Numbered from the stretch's first letter, positions 8,151 through 16,657 are shown. The stretch is 34,369 nucleotides of DNA from Mesorhizobium sp. ORS 3324 (GCA_000824825.2 LM655189.1:188208-222576), one strand, 5' to 3'. Numbers and translations: made by a program. The notes: generated from the sequence alone by a model not told the origin.

Positions 8151-8168
8151 GTTTCCATCCGCGCCTGC
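7856..8168 (+). repeat. right copy of ~313-bp direct repeat
   Basis: Same orientation as 1731-2044. Similarity starts abruptly at GCACATCCCGGATCTG and ends after CATCCGCGCCTGC, past the fragment's stop codon. Together the copies enclose 2045-7855. Confidence 0.85.
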
Positions 8169-8232
8169 GATGCGTGATGGTCTCCACTCCGTGAATTGTC
8201 GGGCGCAGCGGGCATAGGCGCGATCGGGTGCC

Positions 8233-8370
8233 ATGCGCCCAATGTCAGCCGTAGAGATGAACGTTGTCGCTGCTTGGAAGCAGACATCGACGGCGACGGC
8301 ACCGGAGGTCGCGGTTGCGCCAATTGCCGACGTTTGCAGTTATGCCAACGACGTCTATGGCGGCAAGTAG
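8233..8370 (+). CDS. possible 45-aa small ORF
   Basis: A short frame (start MRPMSAVEMN, end DVYGGK) occupies the gap between the methyltransferase fragment and the convergent cyclase gene. It has no clear Shine-Dalgarno sequence and no recognised family. It is Ala/Thr/Val-rich with codon use not unlike its neighbours, so it could be a small protein, a gene tail left by rearrangement, or chance. Confidence 0.15.
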   Translation: MRPMSAVEMNVVAAWKQTSTATAPEVAVAPIADVCSYANDVYGGK

Positions 8371-8396
8371 ACTTCGGCCTTGCGGCATTTGGGAGT

Positions 8397-10634
8397 TCAC
8401 TTGACGACCGAAAACTCGAACTGCTCCCAGCGGTAAACGGCCTTGTATTCGTCGTCGCGCCCCGGCGTCCTGAACGCATTGCGATAAATTGCTCCACAGC
8501 TTGTCAGTTCTCTGGGAAAGGCATTGCACAGGAAATTGCCTTGCACCCACGAGGTTCCTACGCGGGTCCTCTGGCCAACTGTTTCGCTGACGGCGCCGTC
8601 GACCGAGGTTGTGCGCTGCGTCGGCAGGAACGTGGGGATTACCAATTTTCCGCGCGTTTCGTGGCCGAACATGAGAGACTTTATTTCCGCCCCTGTGAGC
8701 CGGTCCTTCGGATTCATGCCTGCCTTTGCCGTTGCCGGCAGCTCGGGCACACCTGCCTTGGTCAGCCCGGCCAAAAGGCGTTCGATATCGGCCTCATTCT
8801 TGAACACCATGTCATCCTGGGTGATCAACAGGCTCAGCTCCCATTCCCAACTCCGCGCAACGACCTCCCTAAGCGTTTTCAAAGCAGCCGCGGCCTGGTC
8901 TGTGCGCCCAAGATGCCCATAAGCCGAAATTAGGACCTGCAGGGCATAGAATTTCGCCCGTGGATCGGCCGATTCAAGGTCCATCTTCTCAATAGTGCGA
9001 ACCGCGTCCTCAAACTTCTCCTGGCCGAACTCGGCCAGTCCCGTTTGGTAGCGCCTGTAGTCCATCCACGAGTTTGGGTCGACGCGCGCAGCCGCATCGA
9101 GATAGCTCTGCACTTCCTTCGGCCGGCCGTTGAAATTCAGGGCATTGGCCAGCGAGAGATAATTCCAGGTATTGCTGGGATCGAGCGCCACCGACTTTAG
9201 AAGAACGGTGACTGCGTCGTCCGAGTCGTGCTCGCGGACCATCAACTCGGCGACAAGCTGATAGTAGCGCGGCGAAGGGTCCCTGGCCGCCGCTTTCAGG
9301 GTTTCATAGATCTTGTCGTGGGCCTCGTCCGTCGTAAGCCCCATTACAACGGCCCGAGTGACATCCGCGTCCCAGTAGGCCCAGGCGAGCTGGGCGTACG
9401 CCGCGCCGAAATCGGGGTCGAGTTGCACCGCTTGCTGGAAATGCTTCACGGCCTGCGCAAACTCCTCGGGCGTGTTGATGCGGTTGTAGATATCCATCCC
9501 CTTGAGATAGGCCTCATAGGCCTCGGGATTACTTGTGCCTCCCGCCTGGGCGGCCGGCGCGCCGCTCACCAGGCGGAGCTGGAGCGCGCCCGCGATGCTG
9601 CTGACAACCCTGTCCTGCAGCGCGAATACGTCCGCCCACCGGCCGTCGAAACGCTCCGCCCAGAGATGTCTGGAAGTCGCGCCATCGATTAGCTGCGCAT
9701 TGATGCGCATGTCGTCGCCGACGCGGCGAATCGAGCCTTTCAGCAGGTACCGGACGCCCAGTGCCGCCGCTATCTCCTCCGGCTTCGGGTCCTTGTCCTT
9801 GTAAGCGGAGACCGCGTTGGGGGAGAAGACGAAAAGACCCGGCACACGCGCCAGTGCGGTCGTCAGATCCTCAGTGAAGCCGTTGGCGAGATATTCTTGT
9901 TCCTTGTCGTCGCTGAGATTGTCGAAGGGCAGTACGACTAGCGAGGGCCGAGCGTCGGCTGCCTCGCTGACGGTCGGAACGGCAGGCTGTGCAGGCCTCT
10001 CCCATAGCTGCCACCATGCTGCTGCAAGGCCGAGAGCCAGGACGAGAATTCCCGCCGCGGCCGGAAAACGCCAGGCGCGCGGCTGGCGGTGAGCATGGAG
10101 GGCCTTGCCCGCTGCCGCTGGATTGAGCAGTACGCGATAGGCCCGAACTGGTTCGGTGATATTCTTGACCCTCTGTTCGCCCATTGACTCAAATGTGAAC
10201 GCCAGCTTCCTCTCGACCTCCTTGGCCACTTTTCCCGAGACACAGATGCCGCCTGGCTCCGCCAACTGCTGAAGTCTGGCCGCGATGTTGACCCCATCGC
10301 CATACCGGTCGTCGGCGTCAACGATCACCTCGCCGAGGTTGATCCCGATCCGCACCTGAATCTGTTCCGCTTCGGGAAGCGAGGCGTTGCGCTCGGACAG
10401 GCCGCGCTGCAGCGACACTGCACATTCGACGGCATCGACGACACTGCCGAATTCGGCCAGCATCCCATCGCCCATCAGCTTGAAGATATGGCCGTGGTGG
10501 CGAGCAATTTCGGGTTCGAACAGTTCTTTGCGCCCGGCACGAAGGCGTTCGAATGTACCGGCCTCATCGCGCTCCATCAGAGCCGAATAGCCCACTACAT
10601 CTGCGGCTAAAATCGCGGAAAGCTTGCGATCCAT
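8397..10634 (-). CDS. membrane adenylate cyclase / TolB-like / TPR protein
   Basis: The 745-residue product has an N-terminal class III cyclase domain (1-165) with metal ligands Asp12 (ADVVGYS) and Asp56 (LMGDG), Lys52, Asp109 before YGDGVN, Asn116 and Arg120, so it should make cAMP. A single membrane helix follows (~189-210), then a TolB-N/FlgO-like domain (~229-355, starting SLVVLPFDNLSDD), then TPR repeats. The last ~100 residues contain LTGAEIKSLMFG and a GTSWVQGNFLC...C stretch, a pattern I have seen as an appended domain in similar cyclases. Topology places the cyclase in the cytosol and the rest in the periplasm. It starts at ATG 10634 after GGGCGAGG. It is a paralogue of the protein at 11811-13535 but differs in having the membrane helix and C-terminal extension. 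Confidence 0.9.
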   Translation of the reverse strand: MDRKLSAILAADVVGYSALMERDEAGTFERLRAGRKELFEPEIARHHGHIFKLMGDGMLAEFGSVVDAVECAVSLQRGLSERNASLPEAEQIQVRIGINLGEVIVDADDRYGDGVNIAARLQQLAEPGGICVSGKVAKEVERKLAFTFESMGEQRVKNITEPVRAYRVLLNPAAAGKALHAHRQPRAWRFPAAAGILVLALGLAAAWWQLWERPAQPAVPTVSEAADARPSLVVLPFDNLSDDKEQEYLANGFTEDLTTALARVPGLFVFSPNAVSAYKDKDPKPEEIAAALGVRYLLKGSIRRVGDDMRINAQLIDGATSRHLWAERFDGRWADVFALQDRVVSSIAGALQLRLVSGAPAAQAGGTSNPEAYEAYLKGMDIYNRINTPEEFAQAVKHFQQAVQLDPDFGAAYAQLAWAYWDADVTRAVVMGLTTDEAHDKIYETLKAAARDPSPRYYQLVAELMVREHDSDDAVTVLLKSVALDPSNTWNYLSLANALNFNGRPKEVQSYLDAAARVDPNSWMDYRRYQTGLAEFGQEKFEDAVRTIEKMDLESADPRAKFYALQVLISAYGHLGRTDQAAAALKTLREVVARSWEWELSLLITQDDMVFKNEADIERLLAGLTKAGVPELPATAKAGMNPKDRLTGAEIKSLMFGHETRGKLVIPTFLPTQRTTSVDGAVSETVGQRTRVGTSWVQGNFLCNAFPRELTSCGAIYRNAFRTPGRDDEYKAVYRWEQFEFSVVK

Positions 10635-10916
10635 TGTCGGCCTCGCCCAAGCGGATCATAGTATTGGCTGTTCTGAAAGGAAACCGACCTCACCAGCAAA
10701 TCCATGCTTCCGCACGTTTGATGGGACCGCTGATAGGGCGAGGTGTAACCGGAATGGCTCGTTTGGGGGCAGATCGCGACAATGCTTGTGCGGAAATGAA
10801 TGTCTGCTCTGCACATCGGGAAATCAGAAGCAGCCGGTCCGCTTCCGGCCCCAACTTCAACCGGGTCAGCATCTTGGCGTTTCTCCCGTGGCCAATCATG
10901 GCCAGAGGAGAATGAA

Positions 10917-11549
10917 ATGGGACATTCTCATTATGAGCTTACCGCTCCTGATCGCCGCGCATGGAACGTGGGTAAAAAGGTCGGAACGAAACGTCCGCTG
11001 AAACCTCGACAGATATGGGCGATCCGGTTCTTTCTAGATCGGGAGCGGCGCCTTCGCGATCGAGCCCTGTTCGATCTGGCAATCGACAGCAAGTTGCGCG
11101 GGTGCGATCTCGTTAAGATTAAGATTAGCACCTTGGTTCTCGGAGCGGAAATTCGGACCCGCGCAATGGTCGTCCAACAGAAGACAGGCCGACCGGTGCA
11201 GTTCGAGTTGATGAGCGACGCGCGATCCAGTCTTCTCGCGTGGCTGGAAGCGCGCGGCGGTACCGTCGATGACTATGCATTCCCGAGCAGGGTGGACCCA
11301 AAGGGTCACATGAGCACGAGACAGTATGCCCGCCTCGTCGATGAATGGGTTGTGGCAATCGGACTTCGACCGCAGGAATACGGCACGCATTCGCTGAGGC
11401 GTACCAAAGCGTCCCTTATCTACAAGGCGACCGGTAACCTGCGCGCGGTCCAGATTTTGCTGGGCCATACCAAGATCGAGAGCACAGTCCGGTATCTCGG
11501 GGTCGACGTAGAAGATGCCCTCGAGCTAGCCGAAGCGACGGAGGTCTGA
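10917..11549 (+). CDS. minimal tyrosine recombinase/integrase
   Basis: I place the start at ATG 10917 because AGGAG (10906-10910) sits 6 bases upstream; the frame is open to 10800 but that part looks non-coding. The 210-residue product contains the full catalytic set: Arg in LRGCDL, the beta-hairpin Lys in QQKTGRP, HSLRR (H-x-x-R), LGHTK (His) and the nucleophile Tyr in STVRYLG. It is essentially a catalytic domain with only a short core-binding N-terminus, like the ~200-residue solitary integrases common in rhizobia. No tRNA, attachment site, excisionase or phage gene is visible nearby, so its target is unknown. It lies between two paralogous cyclase genes that both read on the other strand. 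Confidence 0.88.
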   Translation: MGHSHYELTAPDRRAWNVGKKVGTKRPLKPRQIWAIRFFLDRERRLRDRALFDLAIDSKLRGCDLVKIKISTLVLGAEIRTRAMVVQQKTGRPVQFELMSDARSSLLAWLEARGGTVDDYAFPSRVDPKGHMSTRQYARLVDEWVVAIGLRPQEYGTHSLRRTKASLIYKATGNLRAVQILLGHTKIESTVRYLGVDVEDALELAEATEV

Positions 11550-11785
11550 CTATCTGACTGACTGGAAGCGGCTCTACTGTCTCGGTGGGGCCGCGAAGCG
11601 CCCCTTGTCAGTCTGTCGGACCCCATGATCGCCAATCCCAAAGCGGCCAATAGCTCGGCTAATCTATCATAGTCGCCCGCCCTTCGGACGGAGGACCGTG
11701 CTCGAAAGCTGTGGGCGACTGCTGGGATAACTAAGAAGGCGAAGAGATATCTTGAAGGCCAGCATCCTAGCCTTTTCGGGGTACA

Positions 11786-11799
11786 GCCGTTCGAACGGC
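11786..11799. repeat. 14-bp perfect palindrome after cyclase gene
   Basis: GCCGTTCGAACGGC is self-complementary and lies about 12 bases past the stop of the minus-strand cyclase gene at 11811. No U-tract follows on that strand, so intrinsic termination is doubtful. Confidence 0.35.
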
Positions 11800-11810
11800 G
11801 GCGGCCCATT

Positions 11811-13535
11811 TCACTCCGACAAGCCTGCCTTCCGCAATCCGTTGAACAGGGGATCACCCGCTTCGCTGTACGCATACGGGCTCATCGCGGCGACATCTCG
11901 CAAAGAGAGGTCCGGCTGGAGCTCCCGCGCCATCCCCACCGCCCGTGCCGCCTCGGATAGATGGCCAAGTTGGGCGTGAGCGGCTGCGAGCTGGAGCCAC
12001 GCGCCATATTCCTTCTGTGGGACGTTGCTGAGGGCGGCAATGGCTTCATCGTACCTCTCTAGGTCGATCAATATTCCGCCACGAATCCACCAGAACCAAT
12101 GCGGTGGGAATTTGCTCCTCTGCAGGGCATCGTCGATCTCGATCAACGCCTCTTCTGGCTGGCCGGCAAATCGCATCGCTTCCGCCCGGTCGGCGCGAAT
12201 CTCCGCGTCAGCGGGATTGAGATCGACGGCGCGGTTGAAATGCATGCTTGCACGTTCGTGCTGTCCCAGCCAGAGCGCGACCATCGCGTTGGCCTGCTGG
12301 ACGATTGCGTCGTTGCTGTCCAGTTCCAAGGCCCTTTGCGCGGCAAGGCGCGCCTCGTCTAGCGTTGATGGTTGTGCGTCGAACCAGTAGCTGCCGAGGT
12401 GCGCGATTGCCAGCATAGCGTGAGCCTGCGCAAAATCGGGATCGATGGAAATTGCACGATCAAAAAAGGGCGCAGCTGCTCTGTCGCTAGCCCGCCGGGC
12501 GACTTCTCTGCCTTGTAGGAAGAAGTCGTAGGCGGTCCAGCTCGACGTGGGCTTCTTACGCAGTTGCGCTACGGCAGTGCTCATCATGTGCCCTTCGAGC
12601 GTCGCAACTATCGCCGAGACGACCTCATCCTGCACCGCGAAAATGTCGTGTGTTTCGCGGTCAAATCGTTCAGCCCAAACGTGATTGCCAGTGCCGGCCT
12701 CGATCAGCTGCACGGTAATGCGAATCCTATCGCCCGTTTTCCGCACGCTACCTTCGACAACAAAGTTCACACCGAGATCGCCCGCAGCCCGCACGGGGTT
12801 AACGCCTTTGTCGCCAAGCTGAAACGAGGCATGACGAGCGGCTACGGAAAGGTTCTTGAACCGGGACAGCTCGGTAATAATGTCCTCGGTGATGCCGTCT
12901 GACAGGTATTTCTGGTCGGGATCGCTGCTTAGGTTGTCCAGCGGCAGGATGGCTATCGACGGCTTTTTGGAAACGGGTGAGATCGTCTGGGGTGCCATTG
13001 GCACCACGCTAGGTCCGGCACGATAGACCCGAACTGGCGTGGCGATATTCTTGAGCTGTCGTTCGCCCGCGTCCTCGAAGGCAGCGTCGACCTTGCCTCG
13101 AACCTCGTCGTGAACCTTGCCGGAAATGCATATGCCTCCGGGCTCCGCCAGCGTCTCGAGGCGCGCGGCGATGTTGACGCCCTCCCCATAGATGTCGGCA
13201 CCTTCGCCGATGACGTCGCCGAGATTGATACCTATGCGGAGCACAATGCGGCGCCGATCAGGCAAGTTCGCGTTCGCTCCTACCATCTTTCGTTGCAGCT
13301 CAATCGCCGCGGTCACCGCGTTTACCGCGCTGGCGAATTCGATGAGCACGCCGTCACCCAAAAATTTGACGATGCGGCCGCCGTACTCGCGCACTGTAGG
13401 CTGCAGGATCAAGGTCCGACGCTTCTTAAGCGCCGCAAGGGTGCCCACTTCATCGGCCTCCATCAGCCGCGAATATCCGACTACATCCGCAACGAGGATG
13501 GCGGCCAACCGGCGGAGCACGCGTTCTTCGGCCAC
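11811..13535 (-). CDS. soluble adenylate cyclase / TolB-like / TPR protein
   Basis: I start this at GTG 13535 (574 residues) because a perfect AGGAGG lies 9 bases upstream; an ATG at 13589 in the same frame adds 18 unconserved-looking residues and lacks such a site. The order is class III cyclase (~1-165), TolB-N/FlgO-like domain (from SIAILPLDNLSSD, ~192-320) and TPRs to the end. Cyclase residues are Asp17, Lys57 and Asp61 (KFLGDG), Asp in DIYGEGVN, Asn, and Arg in AAR, so activity on ATP is expected. No membrane helix separates the cyclase from the TolB-like part, so the whole protein should be cytosolic, unlike its paralogue at 8397-10634. Its TPRs probably bind a protein partner; which one is unknown. 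Confidence 0.9.
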   Translation of the reverse strand: MAEERVLRRLAAILVADVVGYSRLMEADEVGTLAALKKRRTLILQPTVREYGGRIVKFLGDGVLIEFASAVNAVTAAIELQRKMVGANANLPDRRRIVLRIGINLGDVIGEGADIYGEGVNIAARLETLAEPGGICISGKVHDEVRGKVDAAFEDAGERQLKNIATPVRVYRAGPSVVPMAPQTISPVSKKPSIAILPLDNLSSDPDQKYLSDGITEDIITELSRFKNLSVAARHASFQLGDKGVNPVRAAGDLGVNFVVEGSVRKTGDRIRITVQLIEAGTGNHVWAERFDRETHDIFAVQDEVVSAIVATLEGHMMSTAVAQLRKKPTSSWTAYDFFLQGREVARRASDRAAAPFFDRAISIDPDFAQAHAMLAIAHLGSYWFDAQPSTLDEARLAAQRALELDSNDAIVQQANAMVALWLGQHERASMHFNRAVDLNPADAEIRADRAEAMRFAGQPEEALIEIDDALQRSKFPPHWFWWIRGGILIDLERYDEAIAALSNVPQKEYGAWLQLAAAHAQLGHLSEAARAVGMARELQPDLSLRDVAAMSPYAYSEAGDPLFNGLRKAGLSE

Positions 13536-13544
13536 CAGTGTGGG

Positions 13545-13550
13545 CCTCCT
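13545..13550 (-). promoter_or_regulatory. Shine-Dalgarno deciding the GTG start at 13535
   Basis: A perfect AGGAGG on the minus strand, 9 bases from GTG 13535. It favours this start over the upstream ATG at 13589. Confidence 0.7.
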
Positions 13551-13942
13551 GCTACCAGCTGCGGTGATGGTATTTGTGAGTGTACGCAAAGTCCATTCCG
13601 GGGGACTAAGGGCCGAGCGCCGCCCTTTCGCTCGACGTCCGTCAAAAAGGGTGCCTTGAGGGGACAGCGGCGATCCACGGAGCGATGGGCGAGCGAAACA
13701 TCGCCGCTATCCCTCCAGTTCAATTCCGCCCGGCATTAACCTTGGGATGTCATAGGTGAGGGCGGTGACATCATGACAATGCCCACGCCACCTGAGTGTC
13801 CGCTTTTGAAGATTGGTAGACCGATGCTGCCCGTCTCTTATCGGCCCCATTCCGGCCACTCGAAAACTCGCGGCGAGCAATCGACTCCCCAGTTTGCTCC
13901 ATCCCCCTTGCCAACCCCGCCACCTTCCCCTAATCTCCCCTT
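13551..13942. other. intergenic region between cyclase and lacI-type genes
   Basis: Together with the operator region to 14049 this is a ~500-bp divergent control region. I find no credible gene in it; short frames on both strands have odd composition. The right end (from ~13890) becomes pyrimidine-rich and leads into the LacI operators. A start site for the cyclase transcript must lie here, but no clear -35/-10 pair stands out. Confidence 0.45.
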
Positions 13943-13958
13943 GAGAAAACCTTTTCCC
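13943..13958. promoter_or_regulatory. LacI-family operator 1
   Basis: GAGAAAACCTTTTCCC is an inverted repeat (GGGAAAA/TTTTCCC type, one mismatch in the left arm) around a CC centre. Its size and A-tract arms suit LacI-family operators. The same core recurs 68 bp downstream, ahead of the LacI-type gene. Confidence 0.65.
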
Positions 13959-14010
13959 AACCCCCCTCGCGCTCGCTGACCTCACCCGTCATCTTCGCGC
14001 AGGGCGGTAA

Positions 14011-14026
14011 GGGAAAACCTTTTCCC
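14011..14026. promoter_or_regulatory. LacI-family operator 2
   Basis: GGGAAAACCTTTTCCC has perfect 7-base arms (14011-14017 and 14020-14026) and ends 23 bases before the regulator's ATG. With operator 1 it spans 68 bp centre to centre, about 6.5 helical turns. The likely role is autoregulation of lacI and, by read-through, of the sugar operon, since no further copy was found before the binding-protein gene. Confidence 0.7.
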
Positions 14027-14049
14027 AACTCAGGGATGCGCCTCGAAAT

Positions 14050-15102
14050 ATGTCCGCCGACGCCGAGCCAGCGCCAGTTTCCGCCAAGCCGCCGGTCACG
14101 CTGCGCGAGGTGGCGGCGGCGGCTGGCGTCAGCGTGGCGACGGCCTCGAAGGCGCTGAACGGGCAGGGGCGCATGACGGCGGAGACGCGCGAGCGCATCC
14201 GCGAGACGGCGCGGCTGCTCGGCTTCCGGCCGAACAGCCTGGCGCAGAGCCTTCTTCGTAAGCGCAGCTTTACCGTCGGCCTGCTCACCAACGACACCTA
14301 TGGCCGCTTCTCGCTGCCGCTGATGGCCGGCGTTTCGGACGCGCTGGTCGACAATGGCGTGTCGGTGTTCCTGTGCAATGTCGAGGACGACACGCGGCTC
14401 GGCCAGCTGCATGTCGAGGCCATGCTCGACAAGCGCGTCGACGGCATCATCGCCACGGGAAAACGCATCGACCGCCATCTGCCGGTCGACCTCTCCAACC
14501 TGCGCGTGCCCGTGGTCTACGCCTTCACGCAGCCCGATCCCGGCGCGGTCGGCCTCGTCTCCGACGATGCCGGCGGCGCGCGGCTGGCGGTCGAGCACTT
14601 TGTGCGGCTCGGGCGCCGCCGCATCGCCCATATCAGTGGCCCGGAGAGCTTCGCGGTGGTGCATGCGCGAGCGCAGGCGTACCGCGATGTGCTGGAGGAG
14701 CATGGCTTGCCCACGGCCGAGCCGCTGCTTGGCGCCTGGTCGGAAGCCTGGGGCCATGAGGCGGTGGCAAGACTGTTCGGCAAGGCGGGCAGGGTAGGCT
14801 GGCCCGACGCCGTCTTCTGCGGCAACGACCAGATCGCTCGCGGCGTCATCGACGCGCTGCGCGAGCGCGGCATCCGCGTGCCCGACGACGTCGGCGTCAT
14901 CGGCTTCGACAATTGGGAGATCGTGGCCGAGGCGACGCGCCCGCCGCTCACTTCCGTCGATATGAATCTTTCGACGCTCGGCCGCGAGGCCGGGCTCGCT
15001 CTGCTTTCGCTCGTGGGCGGCCAGCCGGCCGCGCCGGGCATCAGGAAACTGCCGTGCCGGCTGGTGGTGCGTCAGTCATGCGGCCGTCCGCCGGGCGGCT
15101 GA
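14050..15102 (+). CDS. LacI-family transcriptional regulator of the sugar operon
   Basis: The 350-residue protein begins with a disordered ~14-residue leader, then a LacI helix-turn-helix and hinge (~16-62: TLREVAAAAGVSVATASKAL, then LLGFRPNSLAQSL). A periplasmic-binding-protein-like sensor domain follows, with typical NDTYGRFSLPLMAGV, FCGNDQIARG and DDVGVIGFDN segments. It should be a dimeric repressor that releases DNA on binding a sugar. Two matching operators lie directly upstream. The gene sits 100 bp ahead of the CUT1 binding-protein gene on the same strand, so its inducer is probably the imported arabinose-containing sugar or a product of the GH127 enzyme. Confidence 0.93.
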   Translation: MSADAEPAPVSAKPPVTLREVAAAAGVSVATASKALNGQGRMTAETRERIRETARLLGFRPNSLAQSLLRKRSFTVGLLTNDTYGRFSLPLMAGVSDALVDNGVSVFLCNVEDDTRLGQLHVEAMLDKRVDGIIATGKRIDRHLPVDLSNLRVPVVYAFTQPDPGAVGLVSDDAGGARLAVEHFVRLGRRRIAHISGPESFAVVHARAQAYRDVLEEHGLPTAEPLLGAWSEAWGHEAVARLFGKAGRVGWPDAVFCGNDQIARGVIDALRERGIRVPDDVGVIGFDNWEIVAEATRPPLTSVDMNLSTLGREAGLALLSLVGGQPAAPGIRKLPCRLVVRQSCGRPPGG

Positions 15103-15107
15103 GGCCA

Positions 15108-15156
15108 ATGCATGTCGCCCAAAAGTGTTCAGCGGTTTTGGGACAACGACATGCAT
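15108..15156. repeat. dispersed palindromic intergenic element
   Basis: Arms ATGCATGTCG (15108-15117) and CGACATGCAT (15147-15156) are perfectly complementary, with inner arms CCCAAAA (15118-15124) and TTTTGGG (15136-15142). I recognise this general sequence (CGACATGC arms with an AAAA/TTTTGGG core) as an element repeated in rhizobial intergenic regions. It lies between the lacI-type gene and the binding-protein gene, where an mRNA hairpin could separate their expression. Confidence 0.7.
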
Positions 15157-15202
15157 CAAGTGAAAACGGCCGTCGCGCAACGGCCAAACCGGGAGGAGAA
15201 CC

Positions 15203-16465
15203 ATGAGGAGGAATATCGTGAAGACCTTGATCGCCAAGTTCGCCCTTGCCGCGGCCGTGATCGGCGGCGGCCTGCAGGCCGCGTCCGCCGAGACCGCCAA
15301 CATCTGGGTGCGCGCCGACGGCTCGAACTTCATGCCGCGCATCGTCGACGCCTTCAACAAGGCGCATAAGGACCAGATCAAGCTCGACATCATTCCGAAC
15401 GCCGAGATCATCCCGAAATACGGCGCCGCCGCCGCCGGCGGCACGGCGCCCGACGCGCTGTCGCTCGACCTGATCTACACGCCGTCCTTCTCCGCCGCCG
15501 GCCAGCTCGAGGACATCACCGACTGGGCGAAATCCTTGCCCTATTTTTCCAGCCTCTCGCCGGCGCATGTGAAGACCGGCACCTACAAGGGCCGCGTCTA
15601 CGGCCTGCCGTTCTCGGCCGACTCTTCGGTGCTGATCTGGAACAAGAAGCTGTTCAAGCAGGCAGGCCTCGACCCCGAGAAAGGGCCGGAGACCTGGGCC
15701 GAGATCGAGGCCGACGCCGAGAAGGTCAACGCGCTCGGCGGCGACATCAAGGGCTTCTACTTCTCCGGCAATTGCGGCGGCTGCAACATCTTCACCTTCA
15801 CGCCGCTGATCTGGGCCTCGGGCGGCGACATCCTGTCGGAGGACGGCTCGAAGGCGACGCTCGACAGCCCGCAGCTGCGCGGCGCGATCGACCTCTACCG
15901 CTCGATGGTCAAGAAGGGGCTGGTGCCCGAGGGCGCGCAGACCGACACCGGCGCCAACTTCTTCGCCGCCTTTGCCGGCGGCAAGATCGGCCTCTCGCCG
16001 TCCGGCGCCTTCGCCATCGGCGCGCTCAACACGCAATATCCTGATATCGACTACGGCATCACCTTCCTGCCGGGCAAGGACGGCGGCTGGTCGTCCTTCG
16101 CCGGCGGCGACAACTTCGTCGTCACCAAGGGCACCAAGAAGATCGCCGTGGTGAAGGAATTTTTGGACTTCGCCTATTCGCTGGAGGGCCAGACCATCCT
16201 AGCCAAATACGGCAGCCTGCCGGTGCGCGGCGACATCGCCAAGGAAGCGCTGAAGGACCTCGATCCGCGCTACCAGGTGGCGGCCGAGGCGATGGCCAAG
16301 GGCCGCACGCCCTACACGGTGGTGTTCAACGACCTGATCAACTCCGCCAACGGGCCGTGGACGCAGATGGTCAACGAGGTGTTCTTCGGCGACGACGTCG
16401 ACGGCGCCATCGCCAACGCCCAGGAGACGATGCAGTCGATCATCGACCAGGCGCCGAACAAGTAG
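15203..16465 (+). CDS. CUT1-type ABC transporter sugar-binding protein
   Basis: This 420-residue extracellular solute-binding protein (family 1) starts at ATG 15203 with a strong GGGAGGAG site. The Sec signal peptide has a basic n-region (MRRNIVK), a hydrophobic core and an ASA cleavage site near residue 29. The mature part has the usual features of the maltose/glycerol-phosphate binding-protein class: NIWVRADGSNFMPRIVDAFN at the N-terminus, GLPFSADSSVLIWNKKLF near residue 134, and a TWAEIEADAEKV helix. An unusual NCGGCN stretch near residues 190-195 contains two cysteines. It should deliver a sugar, probably an arabinofuranoside given the GH127 neighbour, to the two permeases downstream. Confidence 0.93.
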   Translation: MRRNIVKTLIAKFALAAAVIGGGLQAASAETANIWVRADGSNFMPRIVDAFNKAHKDQIKLDIIPNAEIIPKYGAAAAGGTAPDALSLDLIYTPSFSAAGQLEDITDWAKSLPYFSSLSPAHVKTGTYKGRVYGLPFSADSSVLIWNKKLFKQAGLDPEKGPETWAEIEADAEKVNALGGDIKGFYFSGNCGGCNIFTFTPLIWASGGDILSEDGSKATLDSPQLRGAIDLYRSMVKKGLVPEGAQTDTGANFFAAFAGGKIGLSPSGAFAIGALNTQYPDIDYGITFLPGKDGGWSSFAGGDNFVVTKGTKKIAVVKEFLDFAYSLEGQTILAKYGSLPVRGDIAKEALKDLDPRYQVAAEAMAKGRTPYTVVFNDLINSANGPWTQMVNEVFFGDDVDGAIANAQETMQSIIDQAPNK

Positions 16466-16477
16466 CGCCAACCAGAA

Positions 16478-16614
16478 CCTCCCCCTTGAGGGGAGGTCGG
16501 CCCGAAGGTCCGGGTGGGGTCGCCGCGGCAGTGCTCGACGTTCATTGTCGTCCGCGCGCGTCACCGAGGACCCCACCCCCGGCCTGCGGCCGGACCCTCC
16601 CCTCGAGGGGGAGG
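16478..16614. repeat. palindromic element A after the binding-protein gene
   Basis: The left hairpin CCTCCCC/GGGGAGG (16478-16484, 16490-16496) begins 13 bases after the stop. The right hairpin CCTCCCC/GGGGAGG is at 16596-16602 and 16608-16614. An inner inverted pair, GGGTGGGGTC (16512-16521) and GACCCCACCC (16569-16578), joins them. The element resembles rhizobial intergenic mosaic repeats. The first hairpin could stabilise the 3' end of the binding-protein mRNA. Confidence 0.75.
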
Positions 16615-16657
16615 GGGACGCCGCGCTAAACAGCAGGACTATTGCGTTGAGAAGAGA

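Noticed and set aside
10635..10916. Possible gene remnant or attachment site upstream of the integrase
   Set aside because: Short translated stretches look protein-like in places, but no family, tRNA end or direct repeat could be identified.
11420..11875. Minus-strand 151-residue frame downstream of the soluble cyclase gene
   Set aside because: Overlaps both the integrase 3' end and the cyclase 3' end, low-complexity Ser/Arg-rich, no start signal.
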